Source: Saccharomycopsis fibuligera x Saccharomycopsis cf. fibuligera
Lineage: Eukaryota; Ascomycota; Saccharomycetes; Ascoideales; Saccharomycopsidaceae
DNA length: 64,000 bases
Direction: 5' to 3'
Assembly (NCBI GenBank): GCA_001936135.1
Contig: CP012812.1
Span: forward strand, 1,054,001-1,118,000
Made by a program: the position numbers and the translations under genes
Part shown: positions 52,750-63,982 of the stretch, piece after piece
Layout: every line of letters begins with the position of its first letter
Position numbering within the stretch: the first letter of the stretch is position 1
The notes under the pieces: generated by a model
Database searches by the model: none
What the model saw: the letters and a program-made list of their open reading frames with translations, nothing else
What the model was told of the DNA's origin: nothing

Positions 52750-55700
52750 AAGCGCATGAAAAACAAAAGGAACACAAATAAACAAAAAAGATTATCCTTT
52801 CTTAGCTTTCGCCAAGGAAAAGCAGCGGCTTGCTAGCTGCTGTCATACTAAGCGGGCTTCTCTATGCGGTATGATTAGCGTATTTAAAACGAATGATAGG
52901 TGGGAAACAGACCGAAAACATTCGGTCTGTCTTGCAAACAAATTACGCAATGTATATACAGTTGATAAAATAGTTTATCAAATTTTTAACGTGCAATGTA
53001 AAACCACAATTGGGTTTATTGTGAAGTTTAAGCCGACACAGTTATGCCAGCCAAGTTGGCAATTGCCAATTAAATGTAAGTCGCAAATTAATTCTGCATT
53101 TATCTACTGCATACAGACCACAGTAGTTCGCACTTATGTGTGCAGACTTATCACACACATACTCACTGCAGATTGCGTACTTGTTTCTTCGCCAATCGGC
53201 ATTTTGACCTGCGCAGGTTGCATTGGCATACATCAAGAGACATGTTGGGCAAATTTTCTGCTGCGTCGCACCGTGCAGCGTGCAAAAGACCTTTGGCTTA
53301 CTGACTACAAAATTCTGTTAACTTTCTGTAGCAAGAAAGATCTGCTAATGATAAGAATGTGCGCTATGGAATTTTGTATTTTAGAATATCTTTTCGCTAT
53401 AGCTTTGGCTTTTTTTGGGTTTTTTTCTTTTTTTGTCGTTTTGCTATCCTTCTCGGATGTTGTGCAAGTTGGCAACCAAATCCGATGTAAAGACAAAGGG
53501 GGACAATTACGATGTTGCAGTTTAAGTAACGAGAAGTAGTTCATTCTGGAGTGATACTACGCTATTGAGAAATTATAAAGCGTCACCTGTGCACTCCGTT
53601 TGCAGCGTGTGTTAAAATATTTTGGCGAACCTGCCAAAACCAGTTGGGTCTTGAATCAGTAACATGATATTATATGGGTGCCGCACCCCTTATAATTACT
53701 GCTAATGTTAACTAAGAAACGAACCATGTCGTTGTAACGAGATCAAAAAAGTGTAGGTGTAATGGTTGATTTTCCATTTGACATGTAAACAGCAGTGAAA
53801 GCTGCCTATTCGCTTAAAAAAAGAAAAAAAAATAAACTTTAAAAGATTCTAAAGTGTTAATTACCAAGGCATTGTGCTTTAAAATGGATTTCTGAGAAAC
53901 ATACCAATGGCCTGCATGCTTTCAATTATAATTGTACTCTGTTGTCTGCATAAGAACGCGTATATGAGATACCCTGGCAGATTGACAATCAACCATTGGT
54001 CTGAAAAATTCTCTCATCTAAACCAAAAGGCCCTAAAATTTTTGGTCTAAAATATTGAGTCTGAGATTATTTTGTTGCCAGGGCTTTGCAAAATGTTGCC
54101 ACTAGCAAGCCTTTTAAGCATCCTGACTTCTAGCATAACCTCTGGCACTTTGCTAAAGTTATGCTAATTTCTCTTGCCATTTCCTTTTTAAAATTAAACA
54201 AAACTAGTGGTGTTGTATTTTAGCTCAATTGTAAGACAATTAGTGCAAATCTTCGTAATGGTGACGGGTGCCATTGGAAGACAATTCATTATATTTGAAA
54301 TGCAAACAAGACTTCAACTGCAGATACAGATATAAAGAAATTATAAAATCCAATTTGGTTAACGTCTTGGCTGTTTTGAACTAGAAAAAAAACATAATCT
54401 TGATGAGTTTTGGAAAGGACACACAAGTATAAAGTTAGACAATTTAGCTTTCTCCCCAAGGCCAAAAGGCAAATTGACCGCAAGCAAGACAGAAGATTGT
54501 TGCCAGGATCTTGTTACAAGAAGCTTCGGTGCTAAGCGTGCATGAAACACTGCTATATACCTAGTATTTTTAGAAGTTGTTGTTACCAGATGCGGTTATA
54601 CAGATCCCTGGAATGTACCGCTAGGACACGAGAACAAGAACAGATCAAGTGCAAATTGAGTATCCTTACATGAAATTCCTACTGAAAAAAATTATACTTT
54701 GCGGTTAAGTTAAAGGCAGACTTTTGTAATCTAACAAACCTCACATCTACAAACATCGATGTAGGGGTTACACTTTGAACTAGGTAAAATTATTTAGCTA
54801 GGGTTAATTGAGATCCTTATTTGATTGTTTGTATGCTTTAGTTAGTTGAGGAACGAGTTGCAAAAGCTCTAAAAGCAATATATACAGTATAGTCTTCGTT
54901 ATTTTCGCAGTCATCTATTCTGACTCAGTATCATTTTCGTTCTTTAGTTTCATCTTGCTTTCTGTCTCATCAGTATATTGAACTTTTCCCTTTCATATCT
55001 CTTTGCAGCTAATACTTGTTCGTAGCAGTGACAGAAACCTGAAACTAGAACTCATTGGTAGTTTTCACAAAAGTTGCATTCCCAAATGACTCGGTTGTTT
55101 TGAATGCTTAACGCGCTTTAATTAAATAAATGTCAATGTAAAGTAAGATTTGGCGACAATTTCGATTTTCTGTGCCATATGCGATAATATGTGGGACGCT
55201 TGTACTGTACCTAAAATTGAAATAGATGCAAAGACAATATATTGAATGATTTTTTTCCTTTTTATTTTTTTTCGGCAAGATCAATTTCTCCTTGTTGGAT
55301 GATTACTCCTAGGTGAGCTCAAGTTACGATAGTATCTCACTGGATATGTCTTGATAGAATTGTTCTTCTGTTTGCACTTGTTTGGCACTTAAACAAGCGG
55401 AATCTGCAACATCATGCTTTCTCTTGTTATAAAATAAATATGCAAATTCCGATATATATATATCAGCCAATTTACTATCGCAATACTCAAAATAATAAAT
55501 AGAGATTAGAAAAAATAGTTGCATTTTTTTTTTAATAAAAAAACAAAAAAATGCGAGGGTGAGATTCAACGAAATCTAGAGAGAATAAAGAAAAGTATGG
55601 AAGTTTCATGCTTAGCAATGTATACGGATTGCTTTGTTGCAATCCGGCGATTAACGACAAAGCAATGCTTGTTAACATTTTGTCTTACACTCCCTTTTCA

Positions 55701-56290
55701 AGCCTTGTTTTTTTTGCTTTATTTACAGTTTCAATAATTATTCAAAATAAGAGAAAACGGTTTATTGAAAAAACCAAAACCACGAACTATGTAGGCGCCA
55801 AAGCGTAAAAAAAAAAAATTAATGAAAATCTAGCAGTAAAACATGGCGGAGTCAATAATATAGGTTGATATAGTAATGAAGTGGTTCTGGCGACGGCCAG
55901 CAATGGTATCATAGTCTTGAGGTTGGGTTTCGATCTTTTTCAAAAAAAAACACACACGTAGAGCAGCAATATACGAGCTTTTGGAATTTTGGCCTGTTGA
56001 ATTTGGTAGCTCTGTATTATTCAGCATAGCGAGAAAACGAAAGCACATCTAACCTTCTTGAAGCGCTTTTGTGAATTTTCTATACCAGTTTCAAACCAAG
56101 TTATCTTCGATATGCAGCCGTCTGCATGAAGAGCATCTCCGTCTTCGCAAAAAACCAAAAAATATGTGCACGAACAGTAATGAGGAAAGTGACGGCAAAC
56201 TTTAAGTGAAACAAGGGAAATTATGAACATGGATGAGGAAAAAGAACAAGAGAAAGAATAAATGGGGGATGATTGATCGAACAAACTAAG
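50759..56290. other. Very long intergenic region (5.5 kb) after the C2H2 gene
   Basis: T-rich 3' flank to ~51340, then AT-rich sequence with A35 at 52713-52747. The longest ORF (52871-53539, 222 codons, Cys/Ile/Phe-rich) is considered chance. No RNA gene recognised. Confidence 0.5.
52713..52747 (+). repeat. A35 homopolymer
   Basis: Run of 35 A, second longest in the window. Confidence 0.9.
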
Positions 56291-56926
56291 TTATCTTTCA
56301 TCTGCAAATGTCACTTTTTTTTTTGGGGGAGGGGGAATTCTGTGCAAATAAGCATACTCGTCTGGGTAGTATGAAAGGCCTTTGTAGCCGCCGTATCGAG
56401 GCATGTTAAAGTAGTATTTGAGTCTAAACTGTGCATCCGCAACAATATGTTTTGGTTTGTTCCTTTTCTGCACCCTTTGAACCAACGAGTAATAGCTTCT
56501 GGTGCCAATTCGAAACTCTACTGAAACTGATATACCATCTTGGACATAGTATTGCCAGTGATGCGCAAGCAATCTGTACTTCGTCTCCAGAGTAATCAGT
56601 AACATGACATTTCTATCGGTGAATAAGTGGGACCATTTGGGGTATGCTTTCTGCAACTCGTCTCGAAGGTGATGCCAATCTTGGACATTCTCTAACGGCA
56701 TTTTGTAAGGTTCTGTAGGAAAAGATTCGTCTGCAACATATACCCATATGAATTCGTACGATTTTCCCGCTGGGCTAGATATTGCTTCTACTCTTCCTTC
56801 TACTCTTCCTTCTCTTTTTCCTTCTCTTTTCCCTTCGGTGTATATCTTATCAAGGAGCGCCCTTGCACCGTAATAATTGAGTAAATTAGGCGGTATTTCG
56901 CGGTAATCTGGAAAGTCACGATTCAT
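56291..56926 (-). CDS. Uncharacterised protein, possible ubiquitin-like fold
   Basis: 211 residues from the Met at 56926 (MNRDFPDY). An upstream in-frame ATG at 56995 would add 23 hydrophobic residues, but a TATATAA at 57018-57024 lies only ~23 bp from it and ~92 bp from 56926, favouring the shorter form. Residues ~28-45 are a charged tandem repeat (GKREGKREGRVEGRVE). The middle (about 50-145) has strand-helix-strand spacing with DWHHLRDELQKAY, LLITLETKYRLLAHHWQYYVQDGISVSVEF, which reminds me of the fungal ubiquitin-like ULD_2 domain (helix with conserved Trp, then 'W...V..G..V.M'); this is tentative. The C-terminus is Pro/Lys-rich (IPPPPKKKVTF), resembling a PP1-docking KVTF motif. Confidence 0.65.
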   Translation of the reverse strand: MNRDFPDYREIPPNLLNYYGARALLDKIYTEGKREGKREGRVEGRVEAISSPAGKSYEFIWVYVADESFPTEPYKMPLENVQDWHHLRDELQKAYPKWSHLFTDRNVMLLITLETKYRLLAHHWQYYVQDGISVSVEFRIGTRSYYSLVQRVQKRNKPKHIVADAQFRLKYYFNMPRYGGYKGLSYYPDEYAYLHRIPPPPKKKVTFADER

Positions 56927-57393
56927 TATGAAGTGGAAAATTTTAGCTGTAGTGAATAGTGAAGAATACGAGAATAGAAAGAATCCAAGAGACATAAAAA
57001 GAGGGAGATAGTGGCAGTTATATACTGTTTTCTTTTGGTGCTATAATGCTGTATGGCACCTATCGACGCTTGTTTGTTCGTTTGCAACGATTACGCTACT
57101 AACGGTGGCTACTCGTTGCCCAATGCGTGCTGTTCAGTGACGCATGCTGACTGATGAGGCTATCTGTGCATTGTCCCTCGGGCTGGCCAGGATCGCTGAC
57201 TCCGGAACGGCTGTAACCAGGCTCACTACCATCAAAGCTAAGGTGGAGTCCCTTAGTTAAGGGCCTTCAGTCTTACAAAAACCATGATTAGCATATTACA
57301 AATATTCATTTCGAGGGATTTCGTGCATTGCTTCTGCTGTTGCTGCTTCTATTTGCTACATGACACATAATTTCTATCTAAAAGTACTAAAGC
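56927..57393. other. Intergenic, ULD-like gene promoter and lipase 3' flank
   Basis: TATATAA on the minus strand at 57018-57024 for the upstream-facing gene; the remainder is moderately GC-rich without an ORF. Confidence 0.5.
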
Positions 57394-58482
57394 CTAGTTC
57401 TTGTGAAGTATTATATCTACTAAGCAAGAACTTTGGAAAACAAAGTAGTGCAAATGTTGGTATATATGAAACACATCAAACACACTTATTTCGTTCCATT
57501 TGATGTTTTTAAAAAAGCTGTCGTATTTGTAAACCCCAGAATAAACAATATCACTTTGTGGCTGCGGCATTAACTTCACTGTTGAGATCGCGAACTCTAG
57601 TCCGGCGTGTGCGTAGCTCTGGCCCGGGGGCACTAAAGGTACATAATCTTGTTTTTGGATCAACCTCCAGAACCCTGTTTCCAACTTGGTGATCTTACCG
57701 TTTCTAAATTTTTGATCCAACTCTTTAGTCCCAAACAATTTGTCAGTGTAATCACTGAGGTATTGGTTGCCGACTTTTGGTCCTGCAATACCTACTATTA
57801 GGGGATTGTAGCCCATCAAGTTAAACTCTATTCCTGCCAATTGGGCAATAGCACCGCCCAATGAATGGCCAGTGACTAGCAATTGGTAACCGGGGTTCTT
57901 TTTTAATAATTTGTCAACCACGGGAAATACGTCACAGAAAGTTGTCAACAATTGCACGTAAAATCCCTGATGCACCCGACAATGTTCGCATTGATAATTA
58001 TCTATTGCTTCTTCTGTTATGGGCTTATATGGCACCTGGACAAGGGAAATATCCGTAATTGCGTCTTGAATACTCATGGTGCCTCTGAATGCTACCACTA
58101 CTTCCTTTCTGGTATGGCTCAAGGCGATGAAACCAGTCCCGCTGATTCCAAAAATGACCTTCCTCTTTTCGGGTGAAAACACCTTCACAATCTCGTATTC
58201 ATGCGCGTTATCTTTGCAGAATTCTAAGTCACAGTCAAACGTTGGGCCTTCCTTGATACCTGCCTGATGAATTGGAGTAGCGCAATAGGATACAGCGGTG
58301 AAATTTGAAAATCGATATAGCTGCTCATAAATCTCCGTTGAAAAATTTTTAACATCGGTCTTAAAGCTAGTCTCTTCAAGAGTGAGGTTTTTTGATGAGA
58401 TGATTTCTTTTAACTTATTGGGAAAAGCAATACAAGCGTGCAACAAGTATGCATAAATAAGTATTAGCGTCCCCGTTCTCAT
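57394..58482 (-). CDS. Secreted class-3 lipase (alpha/beta hydrolase), copy A
   Basis: Secreted triacylglycerol-lipase or esterase of the Rhizomucor/feruloyl-esterase-like class 3 family; S. cerevisiae has one relative (YJR107W). I start at the ATG at 58482 (MRTGTLILIYAYLL, 362 residues); the longer frame begins with TTG. A signal peptide covers ~1-20. Catalytic Ser207 is in GHSLGG (205-210), the Asp is near 279 in QDYVPLVPP, and the His is in LHYF near the C-terminus. FRGT supplies the oxyanion region. Cys pairs (FDCDLEFC, CEHC) fit an extracellular enzyme. It has clear end-to-end similarity to the next lipase, so the two arose by tandem duplication. TATATA lies at 58685-58690 upstream. Confidence 0.9.
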   Translation of the reverse strand: MRTGTLILIYAYLLHACIAFPNKLKEIISSKNLTLEETSFKTDVKNFSTEIYEQLYRFSNFTAVSYCATPIHQAGIKEGPTFDCDLEFCKDNAHEYEIVKVFSPEKRKVIFGISGTGFIALSHTRKEVVVAFRGTMSIQDAITDISLVQVPYKPITEEAIDNYQCEHCRVHQGFYVQLLTTFCDVFPVVDKLLKKNPGYQLLVTGHSLGGAIAQLAGIEFNLMGYNPLIVGIAGPKVGNQYLSDYTDKLFGTKELDQKFRNGKITKLETGFWRLIQKQDYVPLVPPGQSYAHAGLEFAISTVKLMPQPQSDIVYSGVYKYDSFFKNIKWNEISVFDVFHIYQHLHYFVFQSSCLVDIILHKN

Positions 58483-60307
58483 GTTGTGTTTACTTTTTGC
58501 GTATCCTGTTGCACAATCGGTCGTATTCAATTCTCTAAGACACTGCCAATGAGGTCAATGCAAACAGGTAAACGGATGAATCCGGTGTTAAACGAAAGAT
58601 TTGATTATGCTATTCGCCTTTGGGAAAGAGGTTTGGCTTGGGCTGGTAGTTTCTGATTTTAGAAATGTTTAATGGGAAGTAACGTATATAACAGCTACTA
58701 CACATAAAAAGAGCAGACTTTATTCCTTTTATTACAAAAATTTGTTTTAGTCTCCACCTTTACAAGAAGCGGCCTACTTTTAATAGTAATATATGGACAA
58801 ACATGGAGCCGTTTAATGGCTCACAGCTGTTTGAAGTAGAACTCCTCTTAGCCTTCTCGGTGACTACATATGGAAGTCACCGCAGTATCATTTTTCCGGG
58901 TCTTCAGGTAGACCCTCTATTTTTGCCGTGAACTCCCCTACCATTAGGCATATTCATGCCATATTCTTACATATATCTGCATCTTTGAAAAGTAAAGCAC
59001 AAATATGGAAATAATCCTCAATGAAAGAGCCGTTCCCCAAAAACAACCAGCATTGCATATATAGCAGAATGAGTGCCGTGCTACAAAGAAAAAAAATAAT
59101 CTGGGCTTGCCAGGCAGCATTGCAACATTTATTTTTTGGCATGCTTAAAGCACATCTGGCTTTTCCCAATGAGTAGAACAATATGTGGCTGGAAACCACG
59201 GGCTTTTGGATATGTTAATTGTCCGCACACATACCCTTTGATCATGGCGCCGCGGAATTTCTCCTCAAAAAAACTGTTACCGCTGCTGCACTGCACAAAT
59301 TTAGTTCGAGCTTCAGTGCACATGGGAGCGGTAGACTGCACGATGAAGCAGGCTGCAAAAATCCAGAAATAGCGAAATATAGCCCCCACTGGGCTTCACG
59401 ACTTTTAAGGTATGCTTGATTGTTTGAGATACATAATAAAAAAAAAGCTTTGAACTCTTGTGAACAATGGTTAGAATGTGTGGGTGCGAAATTTTTTTTT
59501 TTTTTTTTACCAATAAACTGAGAGACAGCAGTTGTCCAGCGCCAAGTGGGGTCCAAAATCAAATCGCGCCTGCTTTTATATGCTATGTCCAGATCACCAT
59601 CATGGGAGAGAAGCAGACCGCCATATGACAGTAGGTACGCAAGCCCAGGTTTAACAACGGTTCTCCTCTAAAGAAAGGAGCATCGCATGATTACGTAAAG
59701 GTGACTTCTCCCCAATTTTTATCAGTTACTAAAGCATCTCTGTTTACTACTAACACCCCCCCCCCCCCCAAGCCATGTGTCTTTCTGTATGCGGTCGCAA
59801 AGCTTAGTGGGCTTCATAGCAAATAGGAAAGAATAAATTTTTAAATGAACTTGATAAAACAACCACTTCCAAAGCGCTGCCATAGTTGCCAAAGAGAACA
59901 AAAAATTAAATGTGAAGAGAATGGCTTTGAACTTTACCTTTTGCTTTTAGCTCTTGCGAAAACGTGCAGAAACTTTCCTAGGCATGTAAGGCGTTAGGCC
60001 GTTATTACACCCTTACACCCAATTCCTATTTTGAGGTGAGCTATTGCCATACTGTACTACGTGCATGTAGTTTTGAGGTTAAACTTAAATAGAAACAACC
60101 TAAATAAAATAGCTCAATATCAAAAAAAGCACACGCAAATGAACTTGACATTGTTACATTTCTACAACAATTATATTTACGTGATAAACGGGCTACACAA
60201 TAAAGGCATATTTTGAAAAAGCTCACTATTGAGATTGTTTAAATTACAAGGATGTTTAAGCTTCTTTGTAAGGTCGTTTAACTAATTGAAGTTTCCTGGC
60301 TTATTGT
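58483..60307. other. Intergenic between the two lipase genes (1.8 kb)
   Basis: Holds the copy-A promoter, a GC-richer block (about 59130-59380) with several open frames, a TATAAAAG on the minus strand (59573-59580) and a C14 run (59756-59769). No ORF here starts with a convincing ATG. Confidence 0.55.
59756..59769 (+). repeat. C14 homopolymer
   Basis: The only long C/G run seen in an AT-rich window dominated by poly(A/T). Confidence 0.9.
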
Positions 60308-61324
60308 TTATACATCAATACCAATATATTTAAGCAAATCGAAGATGCAAGTACCTTGATCGATAAAATAATGGGTATGTTGAATGACATGGAGTAAATC
60401 AACAGGAAGAATTTGATTCCAGCTAACACTGAGCAAATTCTCATATTTGTACTTTCCTGAATACTTGATCTGGCTTTTCAACTGAGGCAAAGGAAGAGTG
60501 TTATCTGAAGCAAACTCAAGGCCACTATGTGTGTAAATTATTCCAGGTGGAACAATTGGAACGTAATCTTGGCTAACAATGAACCTCCAAAATCCTTTCT
60601 TTAAAATCTTAATTTCTCCTGACCTAAATTGGGCATCTAATTGGTCAGTGCCAAAATGATTATTGGTAAAATCGGATAGCTTTTGGTTTCCGACTTTAGG
60701 TCCGGCCATGGAAATGACTAATGGTTCATATCCCAAAAGTTGTAATTCAATGCCTGCCAAGTTTGCTAAAGCACCTCCCAAGGAATGACCGGTCACGAAT
60801 ACCGAGTAATCTGTATAATTTGATTTCAAATCTTGTATGGTGTTCAAGGAGTCATGAAAGCCGGTTTTCAAGGCGTTATAGAAACCGCGATGCACTTTGC
60901 AGCCGTCACAGGTGTCATCGGTAGTAATTGGTTTATAATCAACGAAATCTAACTCCACATCACTAATGAAATCCTGAAGATCAAAAGACCCTCTAAAAGA
61001 CAATATAATTTCTTTTGTCTCATGAGAAATAGCAACGTAACCGGTGCCACTGATACCGAATTCAAAACAGTCATCAGATGGAGTAAAAATTTGGACAATC
61101 TCATAGGCGTATTCATTAGCTTTGCAAAAATCTAATTCACAATCAAAAGTGGTGCCGACCTTGATAAAGTCTGGGGTAAGAGGGCCGACGCAATAAGCCA
61201 CGGATGTTAAATTAGCTGCTCGGTATAATTGTTCATAAATCTTTTCTGTGTAATTGAAAACATCAGCAGCACCCACAAAACAAAAACTCGTGGCGAGAAG
61301 AATCAAGTTAAAAAGTGACGTCAT
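60308..61324 (-). CDS. Secreted class-3 lipase (alpha/beta hydrolase), copy B
   Basis: 338 residues, ATG at 61324. Residues 1-20 (MTSLFNLILLATSFCFVGAA) form a signal peptide. The triad is complete: Ser181 in GHSLGG (179-184), Asp253 in SQDYVPIVPP, and His318 in THYF. FRGS gives the oxyanion loop, and CELDFC and CDGC match the cysteines of copy A. AGPKVGNQKLSDFT and GFWRFIV are shared almost unchanged with copy A. Asn-x-Ser/Thr sites (NYT, NLT) suggest glycosylation. TATATAAG on the minus strand at 61456-61463 lies 132 bp upstream. Substrate cannot be told from sequence; feruloyl-esterase-like activity is an alternative to lipase. Confidence 0.92.
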   Translation of the reverse strand: MTSLFNLILLATSFCFVGAADVFNYTEKIYEQLYRAANLTSVAYCVGPLTPDFIKVGTTFDCELDFCKANEYAYEIVQIFTPSDDCFEFGISGTGYVAISHETKEIILSFRGSFDLQDFISDVELDFVDYKPITTDDTCDGCKVHRGFYNALKTGFHDSLNTIQDLKSNYTDYSVFVTGHSLGGALANLAGIELQLLGYEPLVISMAGPKVGNQKLSDFTNNHFGTDQLDAQFRSGEIKILKKGFWRFIVSQDYVPIVPPGIIYTHSGLEFASDNTLPLPQLKSQIKYSGKYKYENLLSVSWNQILPVDLLHVIQHTHYFIDQGTCIFDLLKYIGIDV

Positions 61325-63613
61325 TATTTAAAAATTTTGTAGTTCATAAATTTTATGAAAAAAAAATAAAAAAAAATAAAACCGCAAATTTATAATGGAA
61401 AGGATTGGACCAACTCATAACGTCTTCGATTTTCAATTTTGAAGAGCTTTGGTGCCTTATATATTCTGTGTTTCTTTACCATTAATGTTTCCTATACGCT
61501 TTACTCCAATTCATCAATGTTTATGTCCAAATCAGTAAAGTGGAGGTAGAGCTATGTGTTATTTAAGAAGTCTTACATATGCGCAAAGGCTTACAAGTAA
61601 GAAAATAATAGATACGAAAACCCCGGGGTGGGGGTGATTTCAGATATCGCGCATCATAGCATGCGTGAAAACTTAAGAAATACTGCTATTGGCCGACAAT
61701 TTGTGTTCTGTGGGTTCGTTTTTGTCAGTGGTTTTTTAAGCTTTGAAATAAACTTAGACTTTAGATCTAGCTAATAATCTTCGAGTCAGCATTCAAGCCG
61801 ACTGTTAGCTCAAAGGATGTGCAAATGTTCCATGTCTAGTAATCTTTTGGCGGTGCATATCATATTAATAAATGTCATCTTTATGTTATTTGTCAGTTGG
61901 ACTCCGAGGCAAAGAGCAGACAATTACCTATATGTAACAATATATAGATTACTCCACTTTCATGTTGCCTAATCGGGACCATAAAACCCACTTACCAAAT
62001 GAAATTTTTAACAACTGCAAAACGTTCAATATGGCACATTGTTTTAATACATAATGATTTATATAACTAAAGGGTGAAGCCAATATTGCGTATTACCAAC
62101 CTCCGAAGTAATGAAAATAGCAGATTTCCCAGTCATGTTTGAAAATTTAGATTCAACAATGCATGCGCATTATGCACAAAAACAGCCGAAACTGCGAGTA
62201 AATGTAATGCAACAGATGCAACAATTTGAAAACGGTATGTCCAGAGAATTGGCAAGAAAAGAGGAGAGCTAATGATTTGCATAATAATTGGGCACCTTTA
62301 CGTCCACGCGAATTGCACAAACACCATAAACATCGAGAGACTTGACCTATGGATTATTTTACTCTAGATAATTCATATAACAATTAAATAGTTTGTTTTT
62401 TTTTGTTCCTTTTTCACTAGCAAGTAATTATTCACTTTTCTCATACCTTTTTTGTACTCTTTTGAGATACCTCTAGCACATATCTTTTTTTCATTTTTTT
62501 TCTAGCGATTGGTCATTTCTCCATAAAACGCTTGAGTGAAATAAACCCCATGCATGAGCATGACTTGTATTTAGATATGACCCGAATTAGGTATCTACAA
62601 GTGTGCATCAACCTCCTGTCATTTTGTAGCTCCGGTCCTCAGCTAGTAATACCTGTCATTACAAACCATTTATACATAAGCGGACTTCGTCAGAGCATGC
62701 TGCTCTATCAAATTATCTTCTTTGAAGCAAAACTTCTAGTAATTATCTGTGTATTCATATCTCCTCAAAGATAGCAAAAGTCTCTGATTACAAAGTGTAA
62801 ACATGCTTTGGTCATGTTGAAGCTGTTTGCTTCATCTTGTTTTTGAAATGAGCTGTCCAATGATACTTTGCCAGTGGTGGGGTTGGCTGCGGTGCAAAGA
62901 ATGCTCTTACCGGATTCAATTTTTTTTGTCCTCTATTAGGTTTCCCACATCAGCACGGACTACCGCCTTTGAATGTTGCACTTCTCAGTGTTCTTTCAAT
63001 GCAGAGTCACCAGTAACCGTAGATCCCAAACCAATCACAGTAAAGGGCGCCTCTTTCAAGAGACTTTTGCAGCACTTTGTGAAGATGACTGTTCAAGAAA
63101 AACAAATGTATCACCTATTAGTGAAAGATATGCGGTTGATGTTCCCCTACTTTTTGCGTATACATCCGCTGCATGATTATAGGACCTCATTATAGACATG
63201 TGAACTAAACATTTCATTTAAAAACAAAAATACTAGAAAAACAAAAAATAGATCAACGCAAATCATGAAAAAAAGTATATACCTTCACAGCAAAAACCCA
63301 AGACTTCAAATTGATTAGGTTGGGAAGTAGTCAAACAATCCCCAACCCGAAAAATAGATGAAAATATAGAAAGTCAAAAATTGAAAAAAAAACACGGAAC
63401 CCTAAAATAAAATAAAGATAAAATGGAAAAGAGTACAAAAATAGACAAAAAAATTCTAATCCCAAGATCAGCACTAAAGCCAAAAATGCATAGATGTTGA
63501 CAATGCGTTACTTCAAATAAATTGTTTCAATTTCGTTATGTTCTGAAAAATAGCCAGAAGCAAACTTCAACAAAACCTATTTCTATGGCTCTTTCAAATC
63601 TTAATTTACAACT
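61325..63613. other. Intergenic, copy-B promoter and right-edge gene 3' flank (2.3 kb)
   Basis: AT-rich. A CCCCGGGG palindrome (61621-61628) followed by GGGGG, and T-rich tracts near 62395-62500. Two overlapping frames at 62827-63195 look slightly protein-like but are not recognised. Confidence 0.5.
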
Positions 63614-63982
63614 TCAAGGATATTTTACATCCAAATTATTTCTGTATTTGCGAACATCGCCCAGGGTGGCCTCATATTTTTTGAATGGCTCATCTGTTTT
63701 AAGCAAATCTGGGTAAATAACGTCTACCAATAGCAAGCCAACAAAACTGATACCAATAGTTGCAAATACCTTTTTGAAAAATCTGCGAATAAAAGTACTT
63801 TTTGGCTTATTAATAGTGGGGAAAAGTTCAGTGTCTTTACCTATAGATTTAAAGCTCTTTGAGAGTGTATCTTTATGCTTTTTATGTCCTTGATGATCAA
63901 CAAAAGAGCTAAAGTAGCCATTGAGGTCATTGGTAGTGCGCAATCCACTTAGTCTCGAGCTAAGCAAAAATGGCCAAAACAT
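63614..63982 (-). CDS. Small single-pass membrane protein, possibly mitochondrial; may continue past the right edge
   Basis: 122 residues from the ATG at 63982; the frame stays open to 64000, so the true start may lie outside. The N-terminal part is basic (SSRLSGLRTTN, HQGHKKHKD). A membrane segment follows a basic patch (FIRRFFKKVFATIGISFVGLLLVDVIY, about 65-91), then a short polar tail (KKYEATLGDVRKYRNNLDVKYP). Basic residues before one membrane span and a short tail resemble small mitochondrial inner-membrane assembly factors, but I do not recognise it. Confidence 0.6.
   Translation of the reverse strand: MFWPFLLSSRLSGLRTTNDLNGYFSSFVDHQGHKKHKDTLSKSFKSIGKDTELFPTINKPKSTFIRRFFKKVFATIGISFVGLLLVDVIYPDLLKTDEPFKKYEATLGDVRKYRNNLDVKYP

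Noticed and set aside
52871-53539. 222-codon plus-strand ORF with ATG
   Set aside because: Translation is dominated by Cys, Ile, Phe and Leu from AT-rich DNA, with no domain or promoter evidence; a chance ORF is more likely.
56927-56995. Upstream ATG (56995) giving the ULD-like protein a hydrophobic N-terminus
   Set aside because: TATATAA lies only ~23 bp upstream, too close for a start in the transcript; the Met at 56926 fits better.
58483-58530. Longer N-terminus for lipase copy A
   Set aside because: Begins with TTG and would bury the signal peptide; the ATG at 58482 puts it at the N-terminus.
62827-63195. Two overlapping open frames
   Set aside because: The longer starts with TTG, neither resembles a known family, and nothing marks a promoter; left as intergenic.
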